Part shown: piece by piece, positions 20,469-30,982 of the stretch
Position numbering within the stretch: position 1 is the stretch's first letter
Layout: every line of letters begins with the position of its first letter
NCBI GenBank assembly: GCA_951812805.1
Contig: CATOSZ010000001.1
Span: forward strand, 930,001 to 994,000
Reading direction: 5' to 3'
DNA length: 64,000 bases
From: an uncultured Alphaproteobacteria bacterium
Lineage (GTDB): Bacteria > Pseudomonadota > Alphaproteobacteria > GCA-2731375
The notes under the pieces: model-generated
Told to the model about the DNA's origin: nothing
The model's database searches: none
What the model saw: only the letters and a program-made list of their open reading frames with translations
Position numbers and translations under genes: made by a program

Positions 20469-20648
20469 ATGGACTTCGAGACCTTCAGACAGCGCCTGGC
20501 CGAGGCCGGGCTGAGCCGAGACGACGACGAGCTGCGGCGGATGTTCAAGGCCCTGCCGGCGTTCGACGCCATGCGGGCCCGGGTGCAGCGACGTCTCTCG
20601 CCGGAAGACGAGCCGGCGCATGTCTTCCGCGCGGAGCCACCGCGATGA
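20469..20648 (+). CDS. Small hypothetical protein translationally coupled to the downstream amidase
   Basis: MDFETFRQRLAEAGLSRDDDELRRMFKALPAFDAMRARVQRRLSPEDEPAHVFRAEPPR; stop overlaps the amidase start in an ATGA. Confidence 0.6.
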   Translation: MDFETFRQRLAEAGLSRDDDELRRMFKALPAFDAMRARVQRRLSPEDEPAHVFRAEPPR

Positions 20649-22008
20649 GGGCGAACGATCTCTGCCATCTGGGCATCGCCGAGGCCGCCGGGTTGATCGC
20701 GGCGCGGCAGCTCTCGCCCGTCGAACTGACGGAGGCCTTCCTGGCGCGGATCGAGCAGTTGAATCCGACGTTGTTTGCCTACGTCCAGGTCACGGCGGAT
20801 CGGGCCCGGGCGGACGCCGCGCGGGCCGAGGCTGAAATTGCCGACGGGAGATATCGCGGGCCGCTGCACGGCATCCCGATCGGCCTCAAGGACATCTACG
20901 ACACCGGCGGCATCGCCACGACGTCGTCCTCGCATCTGCATGGGCAACGGGTGCCGGCCGCCGACGCGGAAACCACCGCCCGGCTGGCGGCGGCGGGGGC
21001 CGTCCTGCTCGGCAAGTTGACGACCCATGAATTCGCCTTCGGCGGCCCGTCCTGGGACCTGCCGACGCCACCGGCGGTGAACCCCTGGAAGGCGGGGCAT
21101 TTCACCGGCGGCTCCTCCAGCGGGTCCGGTGCGGCGACGGCGGCCGGCCTCGCCATGGGCACGATGGGCTCGGACACCGGCGGCTCGATCCGTCTGCCCG
21201 CCTTCTTTTGCGGCATTACCGGCTTGAAGCCGACCTATGGCCGCGTTTCGCGACGTGGCGTCATGCCGCTCGCCTATTCGCTCGATCACTGCGGGCCGAT
21301 GACCTGGGACGTCCGCGACTGTGCGCTGATGATGAACGCGCTCGCCGGCCACGACCCGCTCGATCCGGCCTCGGCCGACGTGGCGGTGCCGGACTTCACC
21401 GCCGGCCTCGATGCCGACATCGCCGGCAAGCGCGTCGGGCTGATACGCCATTTCTACGATGGTGACGGCGACGCCCAGGCCGCGATGCGGGACGCCATGG
21501 ACGACGCGGTCCGGGTCTTCGGCGACCTCGGCGCCATCGTCGAAGAGGTCACCTTGTCGCCGCTGCAGGATTATCACGCCTGCAACTTCATGATCATGCT
21601 GTCGGAAGCATTTTCCATTCACCACAAAGACTTGAGCGAAAGCCCTGAAAAATACGGCGAGGTGTTTCGCGAACGCGTCGGCCTCGGCGCCCTGATCTCC
21701 GGCCTCGATTACGTGCAGGCGACGCGGCTGCGCCGGATCCTGACGGCGGAGATGACCGCGGCGCTCGAGCAATATGACGTCCTGGTGACGGCAGGTGGCT
21801 GGGGGCCGGCGCCGCCCTTAAGGGCGATGGAGACGTTCTACGTCTTCGAGACGCCGCTGCTGACCTCGCCCTTCAACGTGACGGGCTTGCCGGCGATCTC
21901 CGTCTGCAACGGCTTCAGTGCCAGGGGAATCGCATTTGGAATTGCCTTGACGTGCGTGTTTGATCTTGAGGTATTGGCGCGAATCGATTCTACCCGGTCT
22001 TTTCACGG

Positions 22009-23172
22009 GTGGAGGTTGCGATGGAAGGCTTTCTGGAGTGCTTTGAGGGTCTCGAGGATCCGCGGACTGGCAATGCCGGGCGTCACGATCTGCTGGAGAT
22101 CTTGACGATCGCCCTGTGCACGGTCCTCTCGGGCGGTCAGACGGCGGTCGACATGGCGATCTTCGCGCGTGAAAAGGAGGCGTTCCTGCGGGAATTTCTC
22201 GTACTCGAACATGGCGTGCCGAGCCACGACACCTTCAGCCGGGTGTTCCGGTTGCTGGATCCGGAGGCGTTCGGCGCCTGCTTCCAGCGCTTCATGGCGC
22301 GCTTTTCCGAGACCTGCCAAGGGGTCATTGCGATCGACGGCAAGGTGGTGCGGCGATCCTACGACAAGGCGAGCGGCACGTCGGCGCTGCATATGGTCTC
22401 GGCCTGGGGCTGTGATCAGCGGCTGGTGTTGGGGCAAGTCGCCACCGACGCCAAGTCCAACGAGATCACCGCCGTGCCGAAGCTGTTGAAACTATTGAGC
22501 CTCGAGGGGACGATCGTGACCGTGGACGCCCTCAATTGCCAGCGCGCCATCGCCAGCCAGATTATCGAGCAGGGGGGTGACTACGCCCTGGCGTTGAAGG
22601 GCAATCAAGGCACGCTGCATGACGACGTGAGAACCTTCCTCGACGATCCGAAAGCCGAAGCGACCACCACCGACACCACGGTCGATGGCGATCATGGCCG
22701 CATCGAGACCCGTGCCGCTCTCGTCTCCAGCCACGTCGAGTGGCTGCAAGAGCGCCATCATTGGCCGGGCCTGAAGGCGGTCGCCAAAGTCACCCGGACC
22801 CGCGAGTGCGCGGAGAAGACGTCGAGCGAAACCGCCTACTACCTGCTCAGCCAGCCGCTCGACGCCGAGCGCTTCAATCCCGTTGCCCGGGCGCACTGGG
22901 GGGTCGAAAACCGCCTGCACTGGTGCCTCGATGTCCAAATGAACGAAGACCAAGACAGAACCCGCAAGGACAATGGACCGCACAATCTCGCCGTCCTGCG
23001 CCACATGGCGCTCAATGTCATGCGAAAGGATCCACGAAAAGACTCGCTGCGCGCCAAGTTGCGCGTTTCGGAAAGTCCCGGACACCGATTACGGAAAGTC
23101 CTGGCCAGAGATTTCAGTAAGTCGCGGCCAGTGATTCCGGAAAGTCCCGGACAGCATCACGGGGCGATCTGA
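22009..23172 (+). pseudogene. ISAs1 transposase, C-terminus displaced by the IS21 insertion
   Basis: Same as copy 1 up to RKDSLRAK; the remaining KFKIAAWNNDYLLSLLGKF reappears beyond the IS21 at about 25686-25746. Confidence 0.92.
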
Positions 23173-23216
23173 GTTCAGCTTTCGGGTGCGCCGTCTCGGC
23201 GTCTACCTCTTGGCTT

Positions 23217-24785
23217 TTGCCGGGAGGGGACATGCCCAGACGGAAGCAGACGAGACGAACGACGGTGAGAGATGCACGAACGATCCTGCGGCTGACGCAT
23301 GACCAAGGCCTCTCGGCGCGAGAGGTGGCGGAACGGCTGAAGGTCTCCAAGACGACAGTGTCGACCTATTTGCTGCGGGCCCGCGAGGTCGGCCTTACCG
23401 CCTGGCCGCTGCCGGCGGAATACGAGGACGACGCGGTCCTGCAAGAGACGCTGTTCCGCCGCATGGGCCGGCCCCCGCGCGACAGGTGCGAGCCGCACTG
23501 GCCGACGGTCGCGGCCGAGCTGAAGCGCAAGGGGGTGACGCTGACCCTGCTCTGGCAGGAATACCGCGCCTCACATCCCGATGGCTACGGCTACACCTGG
23601 TTCTGCGAAGCCTTCACGGCGTTCAAGCGGCGCACCGGCGCCACCTGGCGCAACCGCCACGAGGCCGGTGCGGTCATGCAGACCGATTATGCCGGCCAGA
23701 CGGTGGACATCGTCGACCCCGAGACCGGCGAGGTGCACGACGCGCAGATCTTCGTCGCCGTGCTGGGCGCTTCCTCGCTCACCTTCGCCACCGCCAGCCT
23801 GACCCAGCGCCTGCCCGACTGGGTCGCCGGACAATGCCGGGCGCTCGCCTACTTCGGCGGCGTGCCCAAGAGCATCGTCTGCGATAACCTCAAGGCCGGC
23901 GTCGCCAAGCCGCTCTGGTTCGAGCCGACCCTCAACCCGACCTTCGCCGCGCTCGCCGAGCACTACGACACCACCGTCCTGCCGACCCGGGTCCGCAAGC
24001 CGCGCGACAAGGCCAAGGTCGAAGTCGCCGTCCAGGTCGTCGAGCGCTGGATCCTGGCAAGACTGCGCAATACGCGCTTCTTCTCCCTCGACCAGCTCAA
24101 CCGGGCGATCCGCGACCTCCTCGAGGAGCTCAACGAGCGGCCCATGCGCAACCTTGGAAAGAGCCGGCGCCAGATGTTCGAGGCCATCGAGCGCGAGGCC
24201 CTGGCACCCCTGCCGACGACGCCCTTCGAATATGCCGAATGGAAGACCGCCAAGGTCCATTCCGACTATCACGTCGACGTCGAGCGCAGCTTCTACTCCG
24301 TGCCGCACGGCCTGATCGGCCGCAAGGTCCAAGTCCGGCTCACTCACCGCACGGTCGAGATCTTCCACAACCACAAGCGCGTCGCCAGCCATCTCCGCCG
24401 CTCACCGCATGGCGGCCATGCCACGATCCCGGCCCACATGCCCAAGGCGCACCAGCGCTATGCCGAGCGAACGCCACAAAGCCTGATCGACCAGGCCAGC
24501 CGCATCGGCCCCAACGCCGCCCTCCTGGTCGAGCGGATGATCCGCGATCGGCCCCATCCCGAGCAAGGCTATCGCAGCGCCATGGGCGTCTTGTCGCTCG
24601 CCCGCCGATACGAACCGGAACGCGTCGAGGCCGCCTGCGCACGCGCGCTCACCATCAACACGACCAGCTACTCATCGCTCGCCGCCATCCTCAAGTCCGG
24701 CCTCGATCGCACACGCCCCGAGCGCGAACCGCTTCTGCCGCTGCCGCCACACACCAACATCCGCGGCCCCGGCTACTACCGATAA
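23217..24785 (+). CDS. istA: IS21-family transposase IstA
   Basis: [24 protein letters not shown]; rve core [20 protein letters not shown]...[19 protein letters not shown]...[13 protein letters not shown]. Confidence 0.94.
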   Translation: MPGGDMPRRKQTRRTTVRDARTILRLTHDQGLSAREVAERLKVSKTTVSTYLLRAREVGLTAWPLPAEYEDDAVLQETLFRRMGRPPRDRCEPHWPTVAAELKRKGVTLTLLWQEYRASHPDGYGYTWFCEAFTAFKRRTGATWRNRHEAGAVMQTDYAGQTVDIVDPETGEVHDAQIFVAVLGASSLTFATASLTQRLPDWVAGQCRALAYFGGVPKSIVCDNLKAGVAKPLWFEPTLNPTFAALAEHYDTTVLPTRVRKPRDKAKVEVAVQVVERWILARLRNTRFFSLDQLNRAIRDLLEELNERPMRNLGKSRRQMFEAIEREALAPLPTTPFEYAEWKTAKVHSDYHVDVERSFYSVPHGLIGRKVQVRLTHRTVEIFHNHKRVASHLRRSPHGGHATIPAHMPKAHQRYAERTPQSLIDQASRIGPNAALLVERMIRDRPHPEQGYRSAMGVLSLARRYEPERVEAACARALTINTTSYSSLAAILKSGLDRTRPEREPLLPLPPHTNIRGPGYYR

Positions 24786-24802
24786 CCAGGAGAAGACACC
24801 TC

Positions 24803-25579
24803 ATGCTGACACACCCGACCCTCGACCAGATGCAGGCCCTCGGCTTCAAGGGCATGGCAGAGGCTTACCGCGACATGGCCGAGCGAGGCCAATCATCGGA
24901 ATTGAACCGCGAGGACTGGCTCGCCCTCATGCTCGACCGCGAGGCCGCCACCCGCGCCGACAAGCGCCTCGCCAACCGCCTCAGACAGGCCAGGCTACGC
25001 TTCCCCGAGGCCTGCATCGAGGACATCGACTTCGCCGCCGAACGAGGCCTCGACCGCCGCGCCGTCCTCTCTCTCGCCCAGGGCGTCTGGCTCAAGGCAC
25101 ACGAGAACCTCATCGTCACCGGCCAGACCGGAACCGGCAAGACATGGCTCGCCTGTGCCATCGCCCATCAGGCCGCCAGGCTCGATCATTCCGTCCTCTA
25201 CGTCCGCATGCCCAGGCTCTTCGAGGACCTCGCCATGGCCCGCCTCGACGGCCGGCTGCCCCGCCTGATCGACCGCCTCGCCCGGGTCCAGCTGCTCGTC
25301 CTCGACGACTGGGGAACCCATGGCCTGACCGACCGCCAGCGCCTCGATCTCCTGGAAATCTGCGAGGAACGATACCACCGACGCTCAACCCTCATCACCG
25401 CGCAGATCCCCGTGACCGCCTGGCACGACCTGATCGGCGAGGCCACCATCGCCGACGCCATCCTCGACCGCGTCATCCACAACGCCCACCGCATCGGCTT
25501 GAAAGGCGACAGCATGCGAAAGAAGAAATCGACGACCGACTTGACCCAGCCAACCACAACGGAAAACAATCCCGACTGA
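24803..25579 (+). CDS. istB: IS21-family helper ATPase IstB
   Basis: [25 protein letters not shown]...[23 protein letters not shown]...LLVLDDWG. Confidence 0.94.
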   Translation: MLTHPTLDQMQALGFKGMAEAYRDMAERGQSSELNREDWLALMLDREAATRADKRLANRLRQARLRFPEACIEDIDFAAERGLDRRAVLSLAQGVWLKAHENLIVTGQTGTGKTWLACAIAHQAARLDHSVLYVRMPRLFEDLAMARLDGRLPRLIDRLARVQLLVLDDWGTHGLTDRQRLDLLEICEERYHRRSTLITAQIPVTAWHDLIGEATIADAILDRVIHNAHRIGLKGDSMRKKKSTTDLTQPTTTENNPD

Positions 25580-25899
25580 CGGCAACAAGGCACCCGAAGC
25601 CAAACTCCCGGAACCGGCCGGGACTTTATGAAATCGGTGGCCAGGACTTACTGAAACCGCCGTCCGGAACTACCGAAATCCGCACCAAGTTCAAAATCGC
25701 CGCTTGGAACAACGACTATCTCCTGTCACTCCTCGGCAAATTCTGAAATGCGATTGCCCTGGCTTCAGTGCGGAGGGGCTGCCGCTCGGCATGCAGATCG
25801 CCGGGCGCGCCTTCGACGAGGCGGGCGTTTTGGCCGTCGCGGCCGCGCACGAACGGGCAACCCCCTACCGGGAACGCCGACCCGCCTTGGATTGAGGGC

Positions 25900-26931
25900 T
25901 TACCCTGGCCAGTGCGAGCCGACCTTCGTCGCCAGCCAGTGCAGCAACGCGGCATTGACCTCGGCCGGGCGTTCCTGGGCCATCCAATGGCCGGAGTCGA
26001 TCACCCGTTCGTCGAGATCACGGCAATAAGCCCGCATCGGTTCGGCGAGCGTCGAGGTCACGGTCTCGCAGGTGTAGTCGTAGCGGCCGTGCAGGAACAG
26101 CACGGGCAGGTCCAAGTAGCCCTCGTTCCGCGCTTGCGCTGCGTGGATCCCGTTGGCCTCGTGGTTCATATAGTAGGAACAGGGCCCGAAGAAGCCGTTC
26201 CGCGCTAAAGCCTCGGCGTAGGCTCGCGCCTCGTCCTCGCTGACCACGTCGCCGTCGCGGGGAACGTCGGGAGCCGCCGTGCCGGGGCCGAACCAGCCGC
26301 CGTTCTTGCGCACGTAGGCGGTGCGCGAGGGACGCCCCTGCCCCGCCGGATCGCCCTTGCGGAACAGCACCTTGATCGTGTTGTAGGGATTGGCGTCGAG
26401 ACCGGCGACGGCGGCCTGGAAATTCTCCTGATAGAACAGCTGGTATTCCCACTGTCCGGCCGGAAATTCGTCTTCCGGATAGACGGTGCGGTCCACCTGT
26501 TTCAGGGCCCCGGCCAGCAGATTGTCGAGGCCGAGGTAAGGCACGCAGAGATTGGCGACGGCGATGCAACTCTCGGGGTGATGGCTCGCCAGGCCCCACA
26601 CGGTCGGGCTGCCCCAATCGTGGCCGACCCAGACGGCCCGCTCGGCCCCCAGGCCGTCCAACAGGCGAAGCATGTCGGCGACGACCAGCTCCTGGGCATA
26701 GTCTTCGTTGCGCTCGTAGATGGTGGAGCGGCCATAGCCCCGCATATCCGGCGCCACGGCACGGAAGCCGAGGCCGGCCAAGACCGGCAACTGGTGGCGC
26801 CAGCTGATCGCCTGTTCCGGCCAGCCGTGGACGAAGACGATCAGGGGGCCGTCTTCCGGTCCGGCGGCCAGATAGAAGGTCGTGTGGCCATCGGCCGTGT
26901 AGGTATGCTCGCCAACGCTGGTGATCGACAT
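25900..26931 (-). CDS. Alpha/beta hydrolase, epoxide-hydrolase type
   Basis: LIVFVHGWPEQAISWRHQLPVLAGLGFRAVAPDMRGYGRS...RAVWVGHDWGSPTVWGLA; C-terminal VIDSGHWMAQERPAEV. Confidence 0.88.
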   Translation of the reverse strand: MSITSVGEHTYTADGHTTFYLAAGPEDGPLIVFVHGWPEQAISWRHQLPVLAGLGFRAVAPDMRGYGRSTIYERNEDYAQELVVADMLRLLDGLGAERAVWVGHDWGSPTVWGLASHHPESCIAVANLCVPYLGLDNLLAGALKQVDRTVYPEDEFPAGQWEYQLFYQENFQAAVAGLDANPYNTIKVLFRKGDPAGQGRPSRTAYVRKNGGWFGPGTAAPDVPRDGDVVSEDEARAYAEALARNGFFGPCSYYMNHEANGIHAAQARNEGYLDLPVLFLHGRYDYTCETVTSTLAEPMRAYCRDLDERVIDSGHWMAQERPAEVNAALLHWLATKVGSHWPG

Positions 26932-27023
26932 GGGATTTCGACCTTTCCCGCAAATCCTCCGATTGATCGCGCGGCTTTATGCCATACATTCAAGTCATCG
27001 GTAACGCAGCGGAGGGGGACGCC

Positions 27024-27944
27024 ATGGCCTGGACGATTGAGGCGCTGTCCGACATCGGCGCTTGCGCGCGCGAGGCATTTCACCGCGACGGCTTCGTCAT
27101 TATCGAGAACATCCTCGACGAGGACAGGATCGCCGCACTCAGGGCGAGCTTTCCGCGTATCTTCGCCGGCGATTTCGACACCGGCGTCTATCCCGACGAA
27201 TGGCACTGGCGCGAGGGCATCAGCCTGCCGGACGTCACCCGCCACATGGGCAATGCCTGGAAATCCGATCTGACGATCGCCCGTCTCGCGCTATCGGCCG
27301 ATATCGGACGGGCGGCGGCGGCCTTGACCGGCTGGCCGGGCATCAAGCTCGGCCAGGACACGATCTGGTGGAAGCCGCCGGCCGCCAAGGCGGTGACCTT
27401 GCATCAAGACACCTCGTTCCTCGACTTCCTCTCACCGCCCCGCACCGTGACCTGCTGGGTCACCCTGGACGAGACCCGGGCGGAAGCCGGCACGATCGAA
27501 TACGTGCCGGGCTCCCACCACTGGCCGTTGACGCCGATCCCGGCGGATTTTCATGCGCCCGACGATTACCGCGCCAACATGCGCACGTCGGCCGAGGCGG
27601 CCGGCGTCACCCCGCGGCCACCGGTCAGGCTAGAGGTTCCTGCCGGCTCCTGCGTCTTCCACGCCGGCGAAACCTGGCATGGCTCCGGCCCCAACACCTC
27701 GGCCGAGATCCAGCGCCGCTCGATCGGCCTGCACATGATCCGCTACGACGCTGTGTTTTCGGACAATCCGGGCGGCTACATCTATCGCCGCTATCAACGC
27801 ACGGGGGATCCCGAGTTGGACGAAAGCTTCTTCCCCATCCTCTGGTCCGACGACGGCCGGCGCACGCCCTGGATCGAGGCCTATTGCGAGAACGGCCAGC
27901 GTCGCGCCGCCACCGGTTATGCCAAAGGCGGCGGATCGGTTTAG
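27024..27944 (+). CDS. Phytanoyl-CoA dioxygenase (PhyH) family protein
   Basis: FHRDGFVIIENILDEDRIAALRASFPRIF...LHQDTSFLDFLSPPRTVTCWVTLDETRAEAGTIEYVPGSHHW...CVFHAGETWHGSGPNTS; RBS-like GGAGGGGG before ATG 27024. Confidence 0.9.
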   Translation: MAWTIEALSDIGACAREAFHRDGFVIIENILDEDRIAALRASFPRIFAGDFDTGVYPDEWHWREGISLPDVTRHMGNAWKSDLTIARLALSADIGRAAAALTGWPGIKLGQDTIWWKPPAAKAVTLHQDTSFLDFLSPPRTVTCWVTLDETRAEAGTIEYVPGSHHWPLTPIPADFHAPDDYRANMRTSAEAAGVTPRPPVRLEVPAGSCVFHAGETWHGSGPNTSAEIQRRSIGLHMIRYDAVFSDNPGGYIYRRYQRTGDPELDESFFPILWSDDGRRTPWIEAYCENGQRRAATGYAKGGGSV

Positions 27945-27989
27945 ACTGCCCACGCGAGCATAACCCGCGCGAGGAGGAAGCGACGCGTC

Positions 27990-29138
27990 ATGGCCTATGA
28001 ACTGATTTCCGGCGACAACCACATCGATCTCACCTACTGCCCACCGACGCTGTGGACCGATGCGGCACCGGCCAAGTGGAAGCAGACGGCGCCCCGCACG
28101 GAGGAGCGCGACGACGGCCTGCACTGGATCATCGAAGGCCAGGACAAGGGCATGTGGAACGGCGTCGGCCCCGGGTTCCTCAAATACACCAAGGGTGCCT
28201 TCGCCCGGATCGACGAGATGCGGGAGATCGGCTTCGAGTGGAACAACAATCCGGGCGCCATCTCCCGGCCGACGACGCCGGAGTTGCGCATCGCCGATCT
28301 CGACCGCGACGGGCTGGATGCGGAGATCATCTACGGCTGCCTGATGATCAACGAAATGCTGGCCGATCACGACATGCGCTATTGGGCGGACCGGGTCTAC
28401 AACGACTGGGTCGCCGACTTCGCCCGCCAGGCCGATCCGAACCGGGTCTTCCCCCTCGCCATCGTGCCGAACCACGATCCCGAGGACGCGGCGGCGGAGG
28501 TGCGCCGCTGCGCCGCCATGGGCCTGAAAGGCGGCGACCTCGCCTTCAAGCAGATGGGCCTGCCGCTCTGGCATCGCGACTGGGACGCGCTCTGGAAGGC
28601 GGCGGCGGAATGCAAGTTCCCGATCTCCTTCCATTCGACCGGCTTCAAGGCACTGCGCGCGCCGGATGGGCCGGAGATGGAGAAGGAATATTTCACACAG
28701 TATCGCCTCGTCCGCTCCGCCCTCTTCCAGCTCGACACCATGGAGGTGCTGGTCTCGCTGCTCGCCTCGGGCGCCTGTGAGCGTTACCCGGACTTCAACT
28801 TCGTGCTGGGCGAGTCGGGTGTGACGTGGTTGCCTTACGTCTTCGACCGGCTCGACACGGAATATTACGACCGCGCCACCAGCCTCGGTTTCGCGATGGC
28901 GCCGAGCGACTATTTCCGCCGCCAGGGCTTCGTCACCTACCAGCAGGACAAGTTCCTCGAGCCCATCGTGCCGCTGATCGGCGAGGACAACATCATCTGG
29001 GGCGCCGACTATCCGCACCCCGATTGCCTGTGGCCGGACTCGAAACGCATCCTGGCTGAAAACCTCGCCGCCTTCTCACCGGCCGTGCAGAGGAAGATCA
29101 CCTGCGACAACGTGGCGAAGCTTTACGGCCTGAACTGA
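27990..29138 (+). CDS. Amidohydrolase (amidohydrolase_2) family protein
   Basis: MAYELISGDNHIDL...RIADLDRDGLDAEIIYG...WVADFARQADPNRVFPLAIVPNHDPEDAAAEVRRCAAMGLKGG...NIIWGADYPHPDCLWPDS. Confidence 0.88.
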   Translation: MAYELISGDNHIDLTYCPPTLWTDAAPAKWKQTAPRTEERDDGLHWIIEGQDKGMWNGVGPGFLKYTKGAFARIDEMREIGFEWNNNPGAISRPTTPELRIADLDRDGLDAEIIYGCLMINEMLADHDMRYWADRVYNDWVADFARQADPNRVFPLAIVPNHDPEDAAAEVRRCAAMGLKGGDLAFKQMGLPLWHRDWDALWKAAAECKFPISFHSTGFKALRAPDGPEMEKEYFTQYRLVRSALFQLDTMEVLVSLLASGACERYPDFNFVLGESGVTWLPYVFDRLDTEYYDRATSLGFAMAPSDYFRRQGFVTYQQDKFLEPIVPLIGEDNIIWGADYPHPDCLWPDSKRILAENLAAFSPAVQRKITCDNVAKLYGLN

Positions 29139-29175
29139 GCCCGGACGGCCGGGGGCCGCAAGGAACGCGCGGCTG

Positions 29176-29198
29176 AGCTGCGGCCTCAGGCCGCAGCT
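29176..29198. terminator. Candidate bidirectional hairpin between convergent genes
   Basis: AGCTGCGGCC-TCA-GGCCGCAGCT, perfect 10-bp stem; the 3-nt loop is the MCP stop codon on the minus strand. Confidence 0.5.
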
Positions 29199-30893
29199 TG
29201 GCCGATCGACGGCAGCGGCAGAATGGCCTCGATCGCGCCTTCGCAATTCTGCCCCTCGTTGAACCTGAGCCCCATGAAATCGTCCTCCTTGCGGACGACC
29301 ACGGCCTCGATCGTCCCGACGCTCTGGATCTTCACCGTGATCGTCTGCCCCTCCGTTGCGGGATGGGTCGAGCGGACCCGCGCGCCCGTCGTCGTCAGGT
29401 CGACCAGGCGAGCCGTTTCGCTGCACACCCCGTCGCTGAGCACGGCAGAACGATCGACCTCCTGGCGGATCACGGTTCGGCGGTTTCCCGCATCGGTTTC
29501 CCGCAATTGCTGGATAAACTCGACGACCTCCCGGTTGAGGTCTTCCGCACTCGACTTCAGGGATTGCGAGACTTCCAGGCTGCGTCGCGCCTCCTCGCCG
29601 GACTCGTTGGCCGACAGGCTCATCCGCTCGATGTTGGAAAACACCTTGTCGGTCCTGAGGGTCGTCTCCTGAACGCTGTGCGCAATGCCACGCGTCGCGT
29701 CTTCCTGCCGTTCGATGGAGCCGGACATCTCGCCGACGATTTCGTCGATCTTCGTGAATGTCTCGCCGATAGCGCCGATCGCGGAGACCGCCTCGTCGGT
29801 CGCTTCCTGCATGGACGTGACCTGGCTGGCGATGTCGTCGGTGGCGCGGGCGGTTTGGCTGGCCAAATTCTTGACCTCCCCGGCGACGACGGCGAAACCC
29901 TTGCCGGCATCGCCCGCTCGCGCTGCCTCGATCGTCGCGTTCAGGGCCAGCAGATTGGTCTGCTCCGCGATGTCGTTGATCATGTCCACGACCGCGCCGA
30001 TGCGCCGCGAGGCCTCGGCGAGACCGGATACCCGTTCGGTCGTCCGCTCGGCTTCGCCCGCCGCGCGCCGCACCTCCTGGCTGGACTCCCTCATCTGATC
30101 GGCGACGTTCTTTATGGACGAATTGAGCTCGTCCGTGGCGGAGGAGACGGATCTCATATGATCCGAGGCTTCGTTCGACGCACCTTGAACCTCCTGACAG
30201 CCCTCGGTGTTCTCCAGGGCGAGCCGGTCCAGGCGTTCGGACGAGGTCAGCGTTTCGCTCGTCGAGGTCACGACCTGGTCCACGACGCTCATGACGGATT
30301 CTTCCAGCAGGTTCGCGATGCGCAGGACCTGTTGTCGCTGCTCTTCCTGGCCGCGGGCCTCGGCTTCCGTTTGCAGCTCCTGTTCCCGTGCCCAGGCCCG
30401 CGCCGCCTGGTTGAAGCTGTCGGACGCCCGGGCGATCTGGCCGATTTCGTCCTTCCGCTCCAGGCCCGGAATGTCGAGACGCTGTTCCCCCGCCGCCAGC
30501 TGCTGGAACACCTTGGCGAGGCGCATCAACGGACCGGCGATCCGACGCGCCACGATGGTGCTGAGCGCGATGATCAACAAGCCGCCGAGGAGCGCTGCGA
30601 TCAGGAGCTTGTTGCTCAAATCCTGGCCGGCGGCGAGCTGATCGTCGATGACCGTGCCGATCTCCAGGACGCCGCGGACATCGCCGATCTTCCAGTCGGT
30701 CTTGGGCGAGTCGGCATGCGCGTTATGACAGTCGACACAGCCTTGCGCGACCATGCGGTCGGCGATGGCGACGCGCACGATTTCGCGCCCGTTGCGGTTC
30801 TCCTGCCGCACGAACATGCTTTCGGGATTGGCCGACAGTTGGCGCCAGGCCTCCGCCTGGAAATCGTCCATCTTGCGCTGGGCGCGATTGGGG
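29186..30893 (-). pseudogene. Methyl-accepting chemotaxis protein (DUF3365/Tll0287-like - HAMP - MCP signal - PilZ), 5'-truncated by an IS21-family element
   Basis: DFQAEAWRQLSANPESMFVRQENRNGREIVRVAIADRMVAQGCVDCHNAH; MCP core INDIAEQTNLLALNATIEAARAGDAGKGFAVVAGEVKNLA; C-terminal PilZ-like region. N-terminal TM segment missing. Confidence 0.85.
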
Positions 30894-30982
30894 TGTGAAT
30901 CGGCATGCAAAACTGACCCACTTTGGTGGGTTATGAGCGGTAAGAATTGACCCACCTGGAACGCTAGCATCCGCACGGAACA

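Larger units (their letters stand above)
23060..25684 (+). mobile_element. IS21-family insertion sequence, copy 1 (2625 bp)
   Basis: Ends TGCGCGTTTCGG...CCGAAATCCGCA; 6-bp TSD CCAAGT at 23054-23059 and 25685-25690; carries istA and istB. Confidence 0.93.
21922..25761 (+). mobile_element. ISAs1-family insertion sequence, copy 2 (1209 bp without the inner IS21)
   Basis: IRs CAGGGGAATCGCATTT / AAATGCGATTGCCCTG; TSD GCTTCAGTGC at 21912-21921 and 25762-25771. 3840 bp total minus 2625 (IS21) minus 6 (IS21 TSD) equals 1209, the length of copy 1. Confidence 0.93.
20645..25895 (+). pseudogene. Amidase-signature-family gene interrupted by ISAs1 (itself interrupted by IS21)
   Basis: N-part 20645-21921 has GIPIGLKDIYDTGG, GGSSSGSGAATAAGLAMGTMGSDTGGSIRLPAFFCGITGLKPTYGRVSR; C-part 25772-25895. 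Removing the IS plus one 10-bp TSD restores ...SVCNGFSAEGLPLGMQIAGRAFDEAGVLAVAAAHERATPYRERRPALD*. Confidence 0.93.

Noticed and set aside
23060-23160. CRISPR array suggested by regularly spaced 23-bp repeats
   Set aside because: Units are contiguous, degenerate, have no spacers, and sit at the IS21 terminus, where transposase-binding repeats are expected.
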